A stretch of DNA of 64,000 nucleotides. Source: Alopecurus myosuroides (taxonomy: Eukaryota; Streptophyta; Magnoliopsida; Poales; Poaceae). This document shows positions 1 through 8,750 of the stretch, piece after piece (the stretch's first letter is position 1; each line of letters starts with the position of its first letter). The notes under the pieces were generated by a model, which saw only the letters and a list, made by a program, of their open reading frames with translations, was not told the DNA's origin and ran no database searches. The stretch is taken from contig CM054062.1 of the NCBI GenBank assembly GCA_028641055.1, forward strand, positions 12,498,826 to 12,562,825. The letters run 5' to 3'. The translations under genes were made by a program, and so were the position numbers.

Positions 1-1
1 T

Positions 2-1972
2 AAGGTTCCACGTATTCTTATTGGGTGTGTTGATCACACTAAGATCCCTAAAGATTTGCCGCTTTGGATCAAAGATGGGTTCTATCAAATTACTTTTGTG
101 GTAGAGCCAAAAATTGTGGAAGATGAGGGGGCTATGGATGTAGACGATACTGATGATCATGATGATGATAAGCATGGGGATGATGAGGAAATTTCTGAGA
201 AGAAACAAGTGGAGGGAAAAGCAAAGGATGACGTGGTGGCTAACACAACTACTGCTACTAAGCATGATGGTGCTAATAAAGAAACTCAAAACTCTACTTC
301 TGTGGGTAAAAAAACAGTGGGAGTGGTTTTTTCTCCACAACTTTTGGAGTCTTTCCGAAAAATAAATAACTCATTATATGTTGGAATGGAAGAGAAACCT
401 AGTGACAAGGATGCGAGCCTTACAGGCGTCCAGCGAGTTCTCAGAGAGGAAAGAAGGCTATTGAGATTGGCCTCTAAAAGTGATACTGTCAACAATAGGT
501 CTCTGTCTAACAAACATGCCATGAGCATCAATGGATGCTCATCTATCTCGCGTACTGATGTTGGTATGCGCTACAATGTGGAGGAGAACTTTATTGCCAA
601 GGTTCCCCCTTCTCCTAGCAGCCCTAAGGTACCGAGTTTTTCATATGATCATTCTTTTCTGAAATCGGTGGGGCTTTTGTTTGCCTCAATTGTACCTATT
701 GATGCAACTGATTGGTGTAACTCTCGGATACTGAATGTGCAGGGTTCACTGGTACTAAACATGGGTATGCATAAGCATGATGTTGCAGCAGGTGTACTTG
801 AGTTGGGGGCCGATCCAGTCGCTTTGCAATGCACTGATACGGCTCAAGCCACGGCAGCGGCGGCAGAGTTTTCGCTGCCGCGACGCAACTGTACGCGTGT
901 TTCTCTGCCAGCTGCTGCATCTGCCGCGGCAGCGCAGGCAGCATTTTCCTGCCGCAGCTCCTTGGAGGGTGATGTGCTGCTCCAACCCACGGCAGCGGGG
1001 GCAGAATTGGCTCTGCCGCGAGATGATACACGGCGAGAAATGCTGCCGCCTGCGGCTTCTTCTGCCGTGGCTGATATGGCAGTGATTTCGGCCAGCAACA
1101 GCGCTATTTGCATGGCCTCGGATGGAGTGCCGCTGCAGGCTGCTGTGGCTGTTACTCCTACTATAATTCCAGAGGATTTTGGCTCATGTAATGCCAAGTC
1201 TTCGGTGATTAACGAAGCAACAATCCAACAGGTTCATGAGGTGCAGCACAAGGATATTCTTGACAATGGTCATGTTCATTTTGAGGTACCTGATACTTTA
1301 AATTTAGTTCATGACTTCTATAATACAGTGGATACACACATTGTGATGTCTTCTAACAAGGAGTTGACTCCTTTAAGAAACCGAAATAATAACACTATGG
1401 ATATCAATACGCAGGATAAGGATGTCATTGCCTATGGTGGTATTGCTTCACCAATGTCAGCAGGGATAAGATCAAGTGATAGGATACGCACTCAGCCCCA
1501 TGCGGATTTGCCTGCTATGGAGCGTGCCATGATGATGGCACAACGTCGTGACGAGGACCAAATCTCAGGTACTTCCAAACGTTGTCTTTCTTTCTCTTTT
1601 GCTGGGTTGGATGATGATATTATTTTGGATAGGGCCACGCGTTTAGGTGTTTCGCTAGGTAATTCTACTAACCAAGAGATTAGGTCCGTCACACTTCTTA
1701 AGAGTATAGAGCAAACTCGAAATATCACCTTCCTCAAAAAGACTATGGTTGATAAAGAAAGTGATGAGTGTAATGTTGGTATTATAAGCAAGGCATCCGA
1801 ATTGTCGGAGGATCTAGTAGATGAGATTGAGGATGTTGTTATCCCAGATAGTATGATCCAGGTTCCTACTGTTTTAGAGAAAAAAACCAGAGGGAAAAGA
1901 ACTAAAAGCATTGGCTTATCTGTGAAACGAAAAAGTGCTAGATTAGAAAAATTAAAAAGTAAATTGAGATGA
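2..1972 (+). CDS. LINE ORF1 protein, N-terminus outside the window
   Basis: The frame is open from base 2 to the TGA at 1970-1972. No ATG near the left edge is a plausible start, so the true start is upstream. The first visible residues (KVPRILIGCVDHTKIP...) look like the end of the DUF4283-type domain common in plant LINE ORF1 proteins. An acidic Asp/Glu/Lys stretch follows (about 120-250), then an Ala-rich repetitive segment (about 840-1150) and a basic C-terminus (KKTRGKRTKSIGLSVKRK) that could act as a nuclear localisation or nucleic-acid-binding tail. No CCHC zinc knuckle is visible in the part present. The expected role, from the family, is RNA binding during retrotransposition. Confidence 0.85.
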   Translation, partial: KVPRILIGCVDHTKIPKDLPLWIKDGFYQITFVVEPKIVEDEGAMDVDDTDDHDDDKHGDDEEISEKKQVEGKAKDDVVANTTTATKHDGANKETQNSTSVGKKTVGVVFSPQLLESFRKINNSLYVGMEEKPSDKDASLTGVQRVLREERRLLRLASKSDTVNNRSLSNKHAMSINGCSSISRTDVGMRYNVEENFIAKVPPSPSSPKVPSFSYDHSFLKSVGLLFASIVPIDATDWCNSRILNVQGSLVLNMGMHKHDVAAGVLELGADPVALQCTDTAQATAAAAEFSLPRRNCTRVSLPAAASAAAAQAAFSCRSSLEGDVLLQPTAAGAELALPRDDTRREMLPPAASSAVADMAVISASNSAICMASDGVPLQAAVAVTPTIIPEDFGSCNAKSSVINEATIQQVHEVQHKDILDNGHVHFEVPDTLNLVHDFYNTVDTHIVMSSNKELTPLRNRNNNTMDINTQDKDVIAYGGIASPMSAGIRSSDRIRTQPHADLPAMERAMMMAQRRDEDQISGTSKRCLSFSFAGLDDDIILDRATRLGVSLGNSTNQEIRSVTLLKSIEQTRNITFLKKTMVDKESDECNVGIISKASELSEDLVDEIEDVVIPDSMIQVPTVLEKKTRGKRTKSIGLSVKRKSARLEKLKSKLR

Positions 1973-4900
1973 GAGGCATGATATGGAACAGTGATGGGTT
2001 TGGGGATACTGCTAAGCATTTGTTTGTCAAGGAAACTATTATAGAAAAGAAGTTAGATTTTGTGGCCATTATTGAAACAGGGCGCTCAGATTTTGGATTT
2101 CCTTTCTTGGCGCATTTAGCTAGTGGACTTGATTTCCTTTGGTATTGTTTACCACCTCAGGGAAGATCGGGAGGGATTTTGGTTGGTTTTAATAACCAGT
2201 TTATTTCGGTACAGGATCTTATATGCGGAGATTTCGGTATCAAATTTAAACTTAGGTTGCGTAATGATGGTTTCATCTGGTCACTGGTGATTGCATATGG
2301 GGCTGCTCAGGATGCAATGAAACCTACCTTTCTGTCCGAGTTAGTACGCGTTTGTGAGAATGTTAATACTCCTCTTTTGATAGGAGGTGATTTTAACATT
2401 ATTCGTAGGCAAGAAGAAAAGAACAATGATAACTTTAATGCTCGTTGGCCATTTATTTTCAATGCCATTATTGAGAGTCTTGATCTCAAGGAGATAGAAC
2501 TATCGGGTAGACAATTCACTTGGGTAGGCAGGAGACCGATTCCAACTCTTGAAAAATTGGATCGTTTCCTCGCAAGTGTGGATTGGGAGCAGAAATTTCC
2601 ACTAGTTTCTGTTCACGCTTTGTCTAGAGCAGGATCTGATCACACTCCACTGCTCATTGACTCAGGTTGCCGTGCCCATGTGGGTAATGTAGCCAAATTT
2701 TCATTCGAATTGTCGTGGCTGAAAAGAGAAGGGTTTGTGGACATGGTTTCCAATGAGTGGCGTAATACTAAGGGAGGGTCTTCACCTATTGAAAGGTGGC
2801 AAATTAAAATTCGTCACTTGAGACAATTTTTGAGGGGTTGGGCAAAGAATATTAGTGGAGAATATAGAGTATTGAAAGAAAAACTTATGTTGCTTATTGA
2901 GGAGTTAGATATTAAGGCCGAGTCGGTTATTCTTTCACCAGAGGAGAGGAAAGCCAAGCGAGATGCTGATGAGTATCTTGCTAAGCTACGGCGGGAGGAA
3001 GAATCTAAATGGGCGCAACGAGCTAAGGTTAAACATATTCAGGAAGGGGGGGGGGGGGGTAATACGAGGTACTTCCATTTGATCGCTAATGGTAAGCATA
3101 GGAAAAAGAGAATTTTTCAGCTAGAACAAGATGAGGGGACTATCGTAGGGGAGAACAATTTGAAAGTGTTCATCTCTGAGTACTACAAAAAGTTGTTTGG
3201 GCCTCCCGATAGTAATGATTTTACTATGATTGAAAATTACAACTCGGATATGCCCCAAGTCTCCATGCAGGAGAATGTGGTTTTGACATCAAATTTTACT
3301 GAAAAGGAGGTGTCAGATGCTATTTTCCAAATGGAACATAATAAGGCCCCCGGCCCTGATGGCTTTCCGGCTGAGTTCTATCAGACATTTTGGGATGTTA
3401 TCAAGATTGACTTGATGGCCATGTTCGCTCAACTTCAAAACGGTGAGTTACCACTTTATAAGTTGAACTTTGGGGTAATTATTTTGCTACCTAAGAAGGA
3501 GGATGCGAGTAGAATTGAACAATACAGGCCTATTTGCTTATTAAATGTGAGTTTTAAAATCTTTACCAAGGTGGGGACGAATCGTGTTTCGGAGATTGCT
3601 CACAACGTTATTAGGCCCACTCAGACGGCTTTTATACCAGGGCGTAACATTTTAGAAGGGGTAGTTATCTTACATGAGACTATTCATGAATTGAAAACCA
3701 AAAAGTTAGATGGTGTCATTTTCAAAATTGATTTCGAAAAGGCATACGACAAGGTTAAATGGATTTTTCTCCAACAGGCCTTGCGGATGAAGGGATTTGA
3801 TCCTAAATGGTGTGAATGGGTTAATCAGTTCATCCAGGGAGGGAGTGTGGGGGTCAGAGTGAATGATGACATTGGTCATTATTTTCAAACACTAAAGGGG
3901 TTACGTCAAGGTGACCCCCTCTCGCCTGTCTTATTTAATATTGTAGCTGATATGTTGGCTGTTCTTATAGCACGGGCCAGAGAGGATGGGCAAATAGGAT
4001 CTTTGATCCCCCATTTGGTGGATGGGGGGATGTCCATCTTGCAATATGCTGATGATACAATTTTGTTTCTAGAAGATGATCTAGATAAAGCAGTTAATAT
4101 GAAACTAATTCTCGCTCTATTTGAACAATTGTCGGGGTTGAAAATTAATTTTCATAAGAGTGAACTTTATTGTTTTGGGAAAGCAGCTGATAGGGAGGAT
4201 GAATACAGGTCCTTATTTGGATGTGAGATTGGTTCTCTTCCATTTAAATACCTAGGTATCCCAATTCATTACCGTAAACTTCTGAATAAGGAATGGAAAC
4301 CAGTGGAAGATCGTTTTGAGAGTAAGCTAGGGTCTTGGGCTGGCAAAATTCTCTCATATGGAGATAGACTTGTTCTTATCAATTCGGTCTTAACTAGCCT
4401 ACCTATGTTTTTACTATCTTTCTTTCCAATACCTGTTGGGGTTAGGAAACGATTAGATTTCTTTCGTAGTAGGTTCTTTTGGCAAAGCGATTCACACAAA
4501 AGAAAATATCGCCTTTCAAAATGGAATATTGTGTGCAGACCTAAGGACCAAGGCGGTTTAGGTATTGAGGTGCTTGAAATAAAGAACAAATGTTTGTTGT
4601 CAAAATGGCTATTCAAACTATTACATGAAAATGGGGTTTGGCAAGAACTACTTAAGAACAAATATTTATTTGATAAATCGCTGTCTCAAGTAGAGGTAAA
4701 ACCCATGGACTCTCCATTTTGGAAGGGCCTGATGTCCGTTAAACATGATTTCTTCCAAAGAGGGTTATTTAAAATAGGTAATGGTCTATCAACTCGCTTT
4801 TGGGAAGATACGTGGTTAGGAAATGTCCCTTTGGCCACTCAATACCCTGGGTTATATAATATTGTGAGGAGTAAGAATGTGTTGGTTTCAGATGTGTTAT

Positions 4901-5643
4901 CAAATACTCCTCTAAATATTCAATTCCGTCGAAATTTAGTTGGAGATAGGTGGAATGCTTGGTTGCGTTTAGTTCGTAGTCTTATGGGAATTCATCTAAA
5001 CAATGTGAATGATAACTTTGTTTGGGGTCTTTCTGTCTCGGGTAACTTCTCGGTCAAGTCCATGTATTTGGATTATATGCATGGTAACACTCCCTTTTTA
5101 CATAAATACTTGTGGAAGTTGAAGGTTCCACTTAAAATTAAAGTGTTCATGTGGTTCTTACAGAGCAAAGTGATTCTAACCAAGGATAATCTAACTAAGA
5201 GGAAATGGGCTGGGTCAACAAAATGTATGTTTTGTGATAGTGATGAAACTGTGGATCACTTGTTTATACATTGTATTTTTGCTAAACATATCTGGAGGTT
5301 GCTTCATTTTACGTTCAGCATAGCCCAACCGGTTAGTATTGATCACATGTTTGGCAATTGGCTACAGGGGATTGATAAAAAATCTAAAGCTAGAATACAA
5401 ATTGGAACTTGTGCTTTTGTATGGGCACTATGGAATTGTAGGAATGACATGGTTTTTAACAAATCTAGAGGTGCTCATTTTTTGCAGGTTACACATCAGG
5501 CCACATACTGGATTCACATGTGGTCCTTCCTTCTACCGCTGGAGCAGCGGGATCTTATGGATTCTGGATGTACTCGCTTGATGGCGGTCGTTCAGGCTAT
5601 CTACAGCCGGGGTGGTTGGCTGCACACTAGAAGGATTCAATGA
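1969..5643 (+). CDS. LINE ORF2: APE-type endonuclease and reverse transcriptase
   Basis: This 1224-residue protein has the usual LINE order. The N-terminal endonuclease (about 1-230) shows WN at 6-7, ET at 36-37, GGDFN at 139-143, LDRF at 197-200 and SDHTPL at 223-228, the expected catalytic positions. The reverse transcriptase follows, with NKAPGPDGF, the first catalytic Asp in KIDFEKAYD (D588), LRQGDPLSP and the YADD box (Y693-D696). The C-terminal third has the zf-RVT-like region (WKLKVPLKIKVFMWF, then CMFCDSDETVDHLFIHC). No RNase H domain is visible. The ATG at 1969 overlaps the ORF1 stop as ATGA, which fits termination-reinitiation. A 14-G run (3046-3059) encodes five glycines just before NTRYFH; the frame is kept. 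Confidence 0.95.
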   Translation: MRGMIWNSDGFGDTAKHLFVKETIIEKKLDFVAIIETGRSDFGFPFLAHLASGLDFLWYCLPPQGRSGGILVGFNNQFISVQDLICGDFGIKFKLRLRNDGFIWSLVIAYGAAQDAMKPTFLSELVRVCENVNTPLLIGGDFNIIRRQEEKNNDNFNARWPFIFNAIIESLDLKEIELSGRQFTWVGRRPIPTLEKLDRFLASVDWEQKFPLVSVHALSRAGSDHTPLLIDSGCRAHVGNVAKFSFELSWLKREGFVDMVSNEWRNTKGGSSPIERWQIKIRHLRQFLRGWAKNISGEYRVLKEKLMLLIEELDIKAESVILSPEERKAKRDADEYLAKLRREEESKWAQRAKVKHIQEGGGGGNTRYFHLIANGKHRKKRIFQLEQDEGTIVGENNLKVFISEYYKKLFGPPDSNDFTMIENYNSDMPQVSMQENVVLTSNFTEKEVSDAIFQMEHNKAPGPDGFPAEFYQTFWDVIKIDLMAMFAQLQNGELPLYKLNFGVIILLPKKEDASRIEQYRPICLLNVSFKIFTKVGTNRVSEIAHNVIRPTQTAFIPGRNILEGVVILHETIHELKTKKLDGVIFKIDFEKAYDKVKWIFLQQALRMKGFDPKWCEWVNQFIQGGSVGVRVNDDIGHYFQTLKGLRQGDPLSPVLFNIVADMLAVLIARAREDGQIGSLIPHLVDGGMSILQYADDTILFLEDDLDKAVNMKLILALFEQLSGLKINFHKSELYCFGKAADREDEYRSLFGCEIGSLPFKYLGIPIHYRKLLNKEWKPVEDRFESKLGSWAGKILSYGDRLVLINSVLTSLPMFLLSFFPIPVGVRKRLDFFRSRFFWQSDSHKRKYRLSKWNIVCRPKDQGGLGIEVLEIKNKCLLSKWLFKLLHENGVWQELLKNKYLFDKSLSQVEVKPMDSPFWKGLMSVKHDFFQRGLFKIGNGLSTRFWEDTWLGNVPLATQYPGLYNIVRSKNVLVSDVLSNTPLNIQFRRNLVGDRWNAWLRLVRSLMGIHLNNVNDNFVWGLSVSGNFSVKSMYLDYMHGNTPFLHKYLWKLKVPLKIKVFMWFLQSKVILTKDNLTKRKWAGSTKCMFCDSDETVDHLFIHCIFAKHIWRLLHFTFSIAQPVSIDHMFGNWLQGIDKKSKARIQIGTCAFVWALWNCRNDMVFNKSRGAHFLQVTHQATYWIHMWSFLLPLEQRDLMDSGCTRLMAVVQAIYSRGGWLHTRRIQ

Positions 5644-5823
5644 GTGCTAGGTTCATTTTGATACAATTCTTGTGGTTGATCTTAGTCTCTATTCTGGATG
5701 ATGCGTGAGTTGTAAAACTATGAACCGTACTCTTTTCGTCTTTTTAATGTAAAAGCATCAGCTGTGTGCATCCTCGTGATGCAGAGGCTGGGGCTATGTT
5801 CCCATTTCAAAAAAAAAAAAAAA
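5644..5823 (+). other. LINE 3' UTR and poly(A) tail
   Basis: A non-coding stretch after the ORF2 stop ends in a run of 15 A (5809-5823). The run marks the 3' end of the LINE insertion. Confidence 0.85.
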
Positions 5824-5884
5824 CACTACAACAATATCGATCATTTACAAAGCTCAGGAAATATCAAATCAAATTCCTTGCTAC
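5824..5884. repeat. Short remnant of a NAC 3' flank left of the array
   Basis: These 61 bases (CACTACAACAATATCGATC...CCTTGCTAC) closely resemble a stretch inside the NAC 3' flank of unit 1 (about 6146-6205) and its counterparts near 20505, 34990 and 49453. The remnant abuts the LINE poly(A) on its left and the first full unit on its right. It is probably the end of a further truncated or older copy of the locus, interrupted by the LINE. Confidence 0.6.
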
Positions 5885-6284
5885 AGTGATTGCTATTTTT
5901 TTTTCCGAAGAAAATGACCAAATGTACATTCACGAAACGAAGCGAAAAACAAGAGTGAAGTCTATCATAGATTGCTAACTGAAAGGTTATCATTCAACAA
6001 TTAGATTGAAAGGTCTGAGAAACTGAGCACTTGCTCGGACATATTTGATCGTCTATCAAGTAGTAGGGATGCACCCAGCAGGAGAAAAATTGAAAGAATG
6101 ATTACTGATTGCAATTCGAAAATTTCTTTCTGAGGTAGCACTAACACTATAACCATATCATTTACAAAGCTCAGGAAAGATTAAATCAATTTCCTTGCTT
6201 GTTACAATCCGTCACATCAGATGAGGCATTCAGGCCTCATGCATATAGCATTACAAAGATGTGTGGACAAATCACTAGCTACGT
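5885..6284 (-). other. NAC1 3' flank
   Basis: About 400 bp downstream of the NAC1 stop, shared with the other units. It starts with an AT-rich stretch and has no open frame of note. No convincing polyadenylation signal could be singled out by eye. Confidence 0.55.
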
Positions 6285-7280
6285 TTACATCAACTGATCA
6301 TGGAGAGGTGCCTCCGAACCGCACGGGCCTAAAAAGGATAAGATCTCGTCGACGTTGAAGTTCTCCGGCAGCTCAAAATCCATGAAGGACTCATCGAACG
6401 ATTCTTGACCAAACTGTGGTAGCATCCATGCCGGCGCAGCAGCATCCATCACGCCTGGGGCTCCTTGTCCTTGAACCGATGATGGTGTAGCGCTGTGGTT
6501 CATCCTGCTCCCGTCCACCAAGTCTTGATGTGTCGACGCCCCGGCAGGCCCTGCGTAGTCTGCGTCCGACAAGAAGAACGAGTCTTGGCAAGAATACTGC
6601 TGGTGCTGGTACTGGTATTGGTAGTCTTGATCTGAGCAGGAGGGTGCCGGCGGCCTTGCACTGCCTCCATCTTCATCGTCCACTGTAGAGTTGGACGCAG
6701 AGGTCTGCTCCTGGAGAAGATCGCGCTCTGCTCTCGCTCGCGCGTAATCGTCCGGCTCCCTCTTGGCATTCTCCCCATGACCACCGAATCGGACGCGATA
6801 CAGCCTCAGCGACGACGAGGCCACATCCATGGGGGCGGTGATCGAATACTCGTGCATCACCCATCCCGTGCTACCCTTCTGACCGTTGAGGTGGAAGCTG
6901 AGCATGTACTTCTTCCAGGTGATCTCCGACTCCATGCCGCTGCCACCGTCAAGGACGCGCAGCCTGTCGCCGTCCACCAAGAACTTCTCCCCTTTCCAGG
7001 TTCCGCCGCCGACGCAGGAACGTCTCTGCCGACCGCCCTCGCTGTGGATCGATTGCCCGTTGGCGAAGAAGAAGGCCTCGTTGGCCTTCGGCTTGTGTTT
7101 GTCGACGAGCTCCCACGGCGGCGCGCTCAACGGATCGTCCTCGAAGATCATGCCCTCTAAAGGGAGCTGCTGGCCCAGGAGCCGACGGAGAAGGAAGTAT
7201 TCCAGCAGCTCGTCGTCCTCGGGGTTGAACTTGAAGCCAGCCGAGAGGCCGAGGCCGAGCACGTCTTCCGCCTCCTCCAT
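6285..7280 (-). CDS. NAC-domain transcription factor, copy 1 (NAC1)
   Basis: An intronless 331-residue protein. The NAC DNA-binding domain spans about residues 9-165: subdomain A (GFKFNPEDDELLEYF), B (DPLSAPPWELVDK), C (EAFFFANGQ..., GGGTWKG), D (STGWVMHEYSI) and E (SLRLYRVRF). The remainder is a variable, Gln/Tyr- and Ser-rich region with an acidic C-terminus (DESFMDFELPEN, VDEILSFLG) typical of a plant activation region. It should act in the nucleus as a sequence-specific regulator; the target is unknown. The start chosen is the ATG at 7280 (MEEAEDVLG), the first ATG shared by all four copies. The frame extends upstream only through TTG. A TATA-like box lies about 106 bp upstream. Most NAC genes have introns in this domain, so the intronless form is noteworthy. 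Confidence 0.9.
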   Translation of the reverse strand: MEEAEDVLGLGLSAGFKFNPEDDELLEYFLLRRLLGQQLPLEGMIFEDDPLSAPPWELVDKHKPKANEAFFFANGQSIHSEGGRQRRSCVGGGTWKGEKFLVDGDRLRVLDGGSGMESEITWKKYMLSFHLNGQKGSTGWVMHEYSITAPMDVASSSLRLYRVRFGGHGENAKREPDDYARARAERDLLQEQTSASNSTVDDEDGGSARPPAPSCSDQDYQYQYQHQQYSCQDSFFLSDADYAGPAGASTHQDLVDGSRMNHSATPSSVQGQGAPGVMDAAAPAWMLPQFGQESFDESFMDFELPENFNVDEILSFLGPCGSEAPLHDQLM

Positions 7281-7860
7281 GGCGCGATTTGCGATGCTAG
7301 CTAGGGTTTGCAAGATCGAGTTTCTTGCTTGCTACAGGAAATGTGAGGCGTGGTTTGGAACGTGGTTTGGAAGCAGACGTCCTAGTATTTATTCCCCATG
7401 CTGGGTACGTAGGGTACGGCGACGGATTCTTTCCTAACTGGATACGAACTCCGAATTAGTAGAAACTTGCTGGCAAAGTTTTCACGTCAAAGTTTCAACG
7501 TCCGTGCACCGCTTGCGCCAATCGGTTTTGTTGCCTCCCCTAGCGTAAAACATGCATGGAAAGTTGTCTCCCTAGCGTAAAAACATGCATGGAAAGGAAA
7601 CCTGCATGGAAAGGAAAGTGGCGTAAAAACGAGTACTGGAGTTGGTTGTCCGCGTTAAAAAACTTGCTGGCAAAGTTTTTACGTCAAACAGCACTACGCT
7701 CGTGGAGTCGTGGATCAATGTCCGTGCACCGCTTGCACGAATCGGAAAAACAGGTTTTGTTGGGTAGACACGCCATATGTTTGAAAAAGGACATCACTGG
7801 GCGTCCGGGATAATTTTTTTCCATCCCCCGGGTCCCCTGCATGACACGTGTCCATCCCCC
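7281..7860 (-). promoter_or_regulatory. NAC1 upstream region with internal duplication and RY-type motifs
   Basis: No gene is seen. A segment of about 35 bp beginning AACTTGCTGGCAAAGTTTT, and the nearby GTCCGTGCACCGCTTGC, each occur twice (about 7466-7520 and 7660-7740), so part of the promoter is duplicated. CATGCATGG occurs at about 7552 and 7584 and a GCATGG variant at 7604; CATGCA is the RY element known from seed-type B3-factor targets. Units 2 and 3 lack about 40 bp of the second duplicate. Promoter function is inferred from position only. Confidence 0.45.
7386..7393 (-). promoter_or_regulatory. TATA-like box of NAC1
   Basis: On the minus strand this reads AATAAATA, 106-113 bp upstream of the chosen ATG, a fitting distance for a short 5' UTR. 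It is conserved in all four units (21730, 36225, 50692). Confidence 0.5.
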
Positions 7861-8264
7861 CCCCCCCAGAAAACGCACTTTTGCTTCGGGAGCAAAAATA
7901 ATACCCGGTTTTGCTCCGTGAAGAAAAAACGGTTCGTTTCGAAAAAACAAAAAAAAGACAGATCTCGCCGGAGATGTCGCCGGAGACTCGCCGGAGACCT
8001 GTAGCAAAAAAAATTGCTACAGTAGCAAAAAGTCAAATGTCGCCGGAGCAATGGTCGGAGACTTTTGCTCGCCGGAACAATGGCCGGAGCAAAAAAATTA
8101 TTCTAATATAGCAAAAATGTAACGTTATTGTAGCAAAAAATTTATTCTATTATAGCAAAAAATCGGACCTCGCCAGAGTTGTAGTAGCAAAAAATTTGTA
8201 CAAAAAAAGCAAAAAAAAAACGTATTGTAGCAACCATTTGTACAGAAATTAGGTAGCAAAAAAA
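7861..8264. repeat. A-rich stretch with repeated 'tagcaaaa' motif
   Basis: The stretch opens with a C run, then carries many copies of GTAGCAAAAA or GAGCAAAAA and of CGCCGGAG (about 7970-8080). It includes the palindrome-like TTGCTACAGTAGCAA near 8010. No coding frame is convincing. It is present in all units and resembles non-coding transposon sequence common in grasses; the family is not identified. Confidence 0.6.
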
Positions 8265-8750
8265 ACTCCGGCGGCGCGGCCTTGGCGATGATCTACCGCA
8301 CGACGTCGAGGTCCCCCGCGCTGCGCGACGAGGTGGAGCTCCTCACCCGGCGTCGGTGAGGAAGCCCGCAGCTCCCCACCCGGCGGGCAAGTGGGGCTGC
8401 TCGGCGCCAGCGCCATGGGGGCCGCATCGACGGGAGGGGACGACGGCGGCGTGAAGCACCACCACCACCTGGCGGAGGCGTACGCGCAGGCGTCGTCGAC
8501 CGGCCACACCACCCTGGCGGCGCGCGCGCCGCAGCCAGCCTCGGACCCCGGCCTCGCGCTGCGCCTCCGGGGACGGGTCGTCGCCGTCCGCCGTCGGCCT
8601 CCTGGTCTTCTTCCTGGGGCTGCAGCGCCAAGGCCTTCTGGTCTTCTTCCGTCGGCTCCATGGGGGCTGCAGCGCCAAGGCCTCCTGGTCTTCTTTCGTC
8701 GGCGCCATGGGGGCTGCAGCGCCAAGGCCTCCCCGGAGTTCTCCACGGGA
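8265..8750. other. GC-rich gene-fragment-like segment with 47-bp minisatellite
   Basis: A sharp switch from A-rich to very GC-rich DNA. The + frame is open over most of it in units 2-4 (200 codons) but has no recognised domain, and unit 1 carries an 11-bp deletion near 8563. The right part is about three tandem copies of a 47-bp repeat (TGCAGCGCCAAGG at 8621, 8668 and 8715). It looks like a host coding fragment captured by a transposon, but the parent gene was not recognised. Confidence 0.5.

Larger units (their letters stand above)
1..5823 (+). mobile_element. LINE (L1-like non-LTR retrotransposon), 5' truncated by window edge
   Basis: Two overlapping + strand frames, an ORF1 and an endonuclease plus reverse transcriptase ORF2, are followed by a 165-bp 3' UTR and a run of 15 A at 5809-5823. 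This is the standard architecture of plant L1-type LINEs. The 5' UTR, the start of ORF1 and the left target duplication lie outside the window, so insertion boundaries cannot be verified. Both visible ORFs are free of stops and frameshifts, which suggests a fairly young copy. It sits directly left of the NAC tandem array, in sequence resembling the NAC 3' flank. Confidence 0.95.

Noticed and set aside
7281..7313. N-terminal extension MQTLASIANRA of NAC1-NAC3
   Set aside because: It would start at TTG, and in NAC4 a stop codon lies in the same place. The shared ATG (MEEAEDVLG) is the better start.
6886..7437. 183-codon + strand frame across the NAC1 gene (repeated in other units)
   Set aside because: It is antisense to a clear NAC domain and has no domain of its own; GC-rich coding DNA often leaves such shadow frames.
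8600..8735. CRISPR-like array from the 47-bp repeats
   Set aside because: The repeats are adjacent without spacers and the DNA is from a plant genome.
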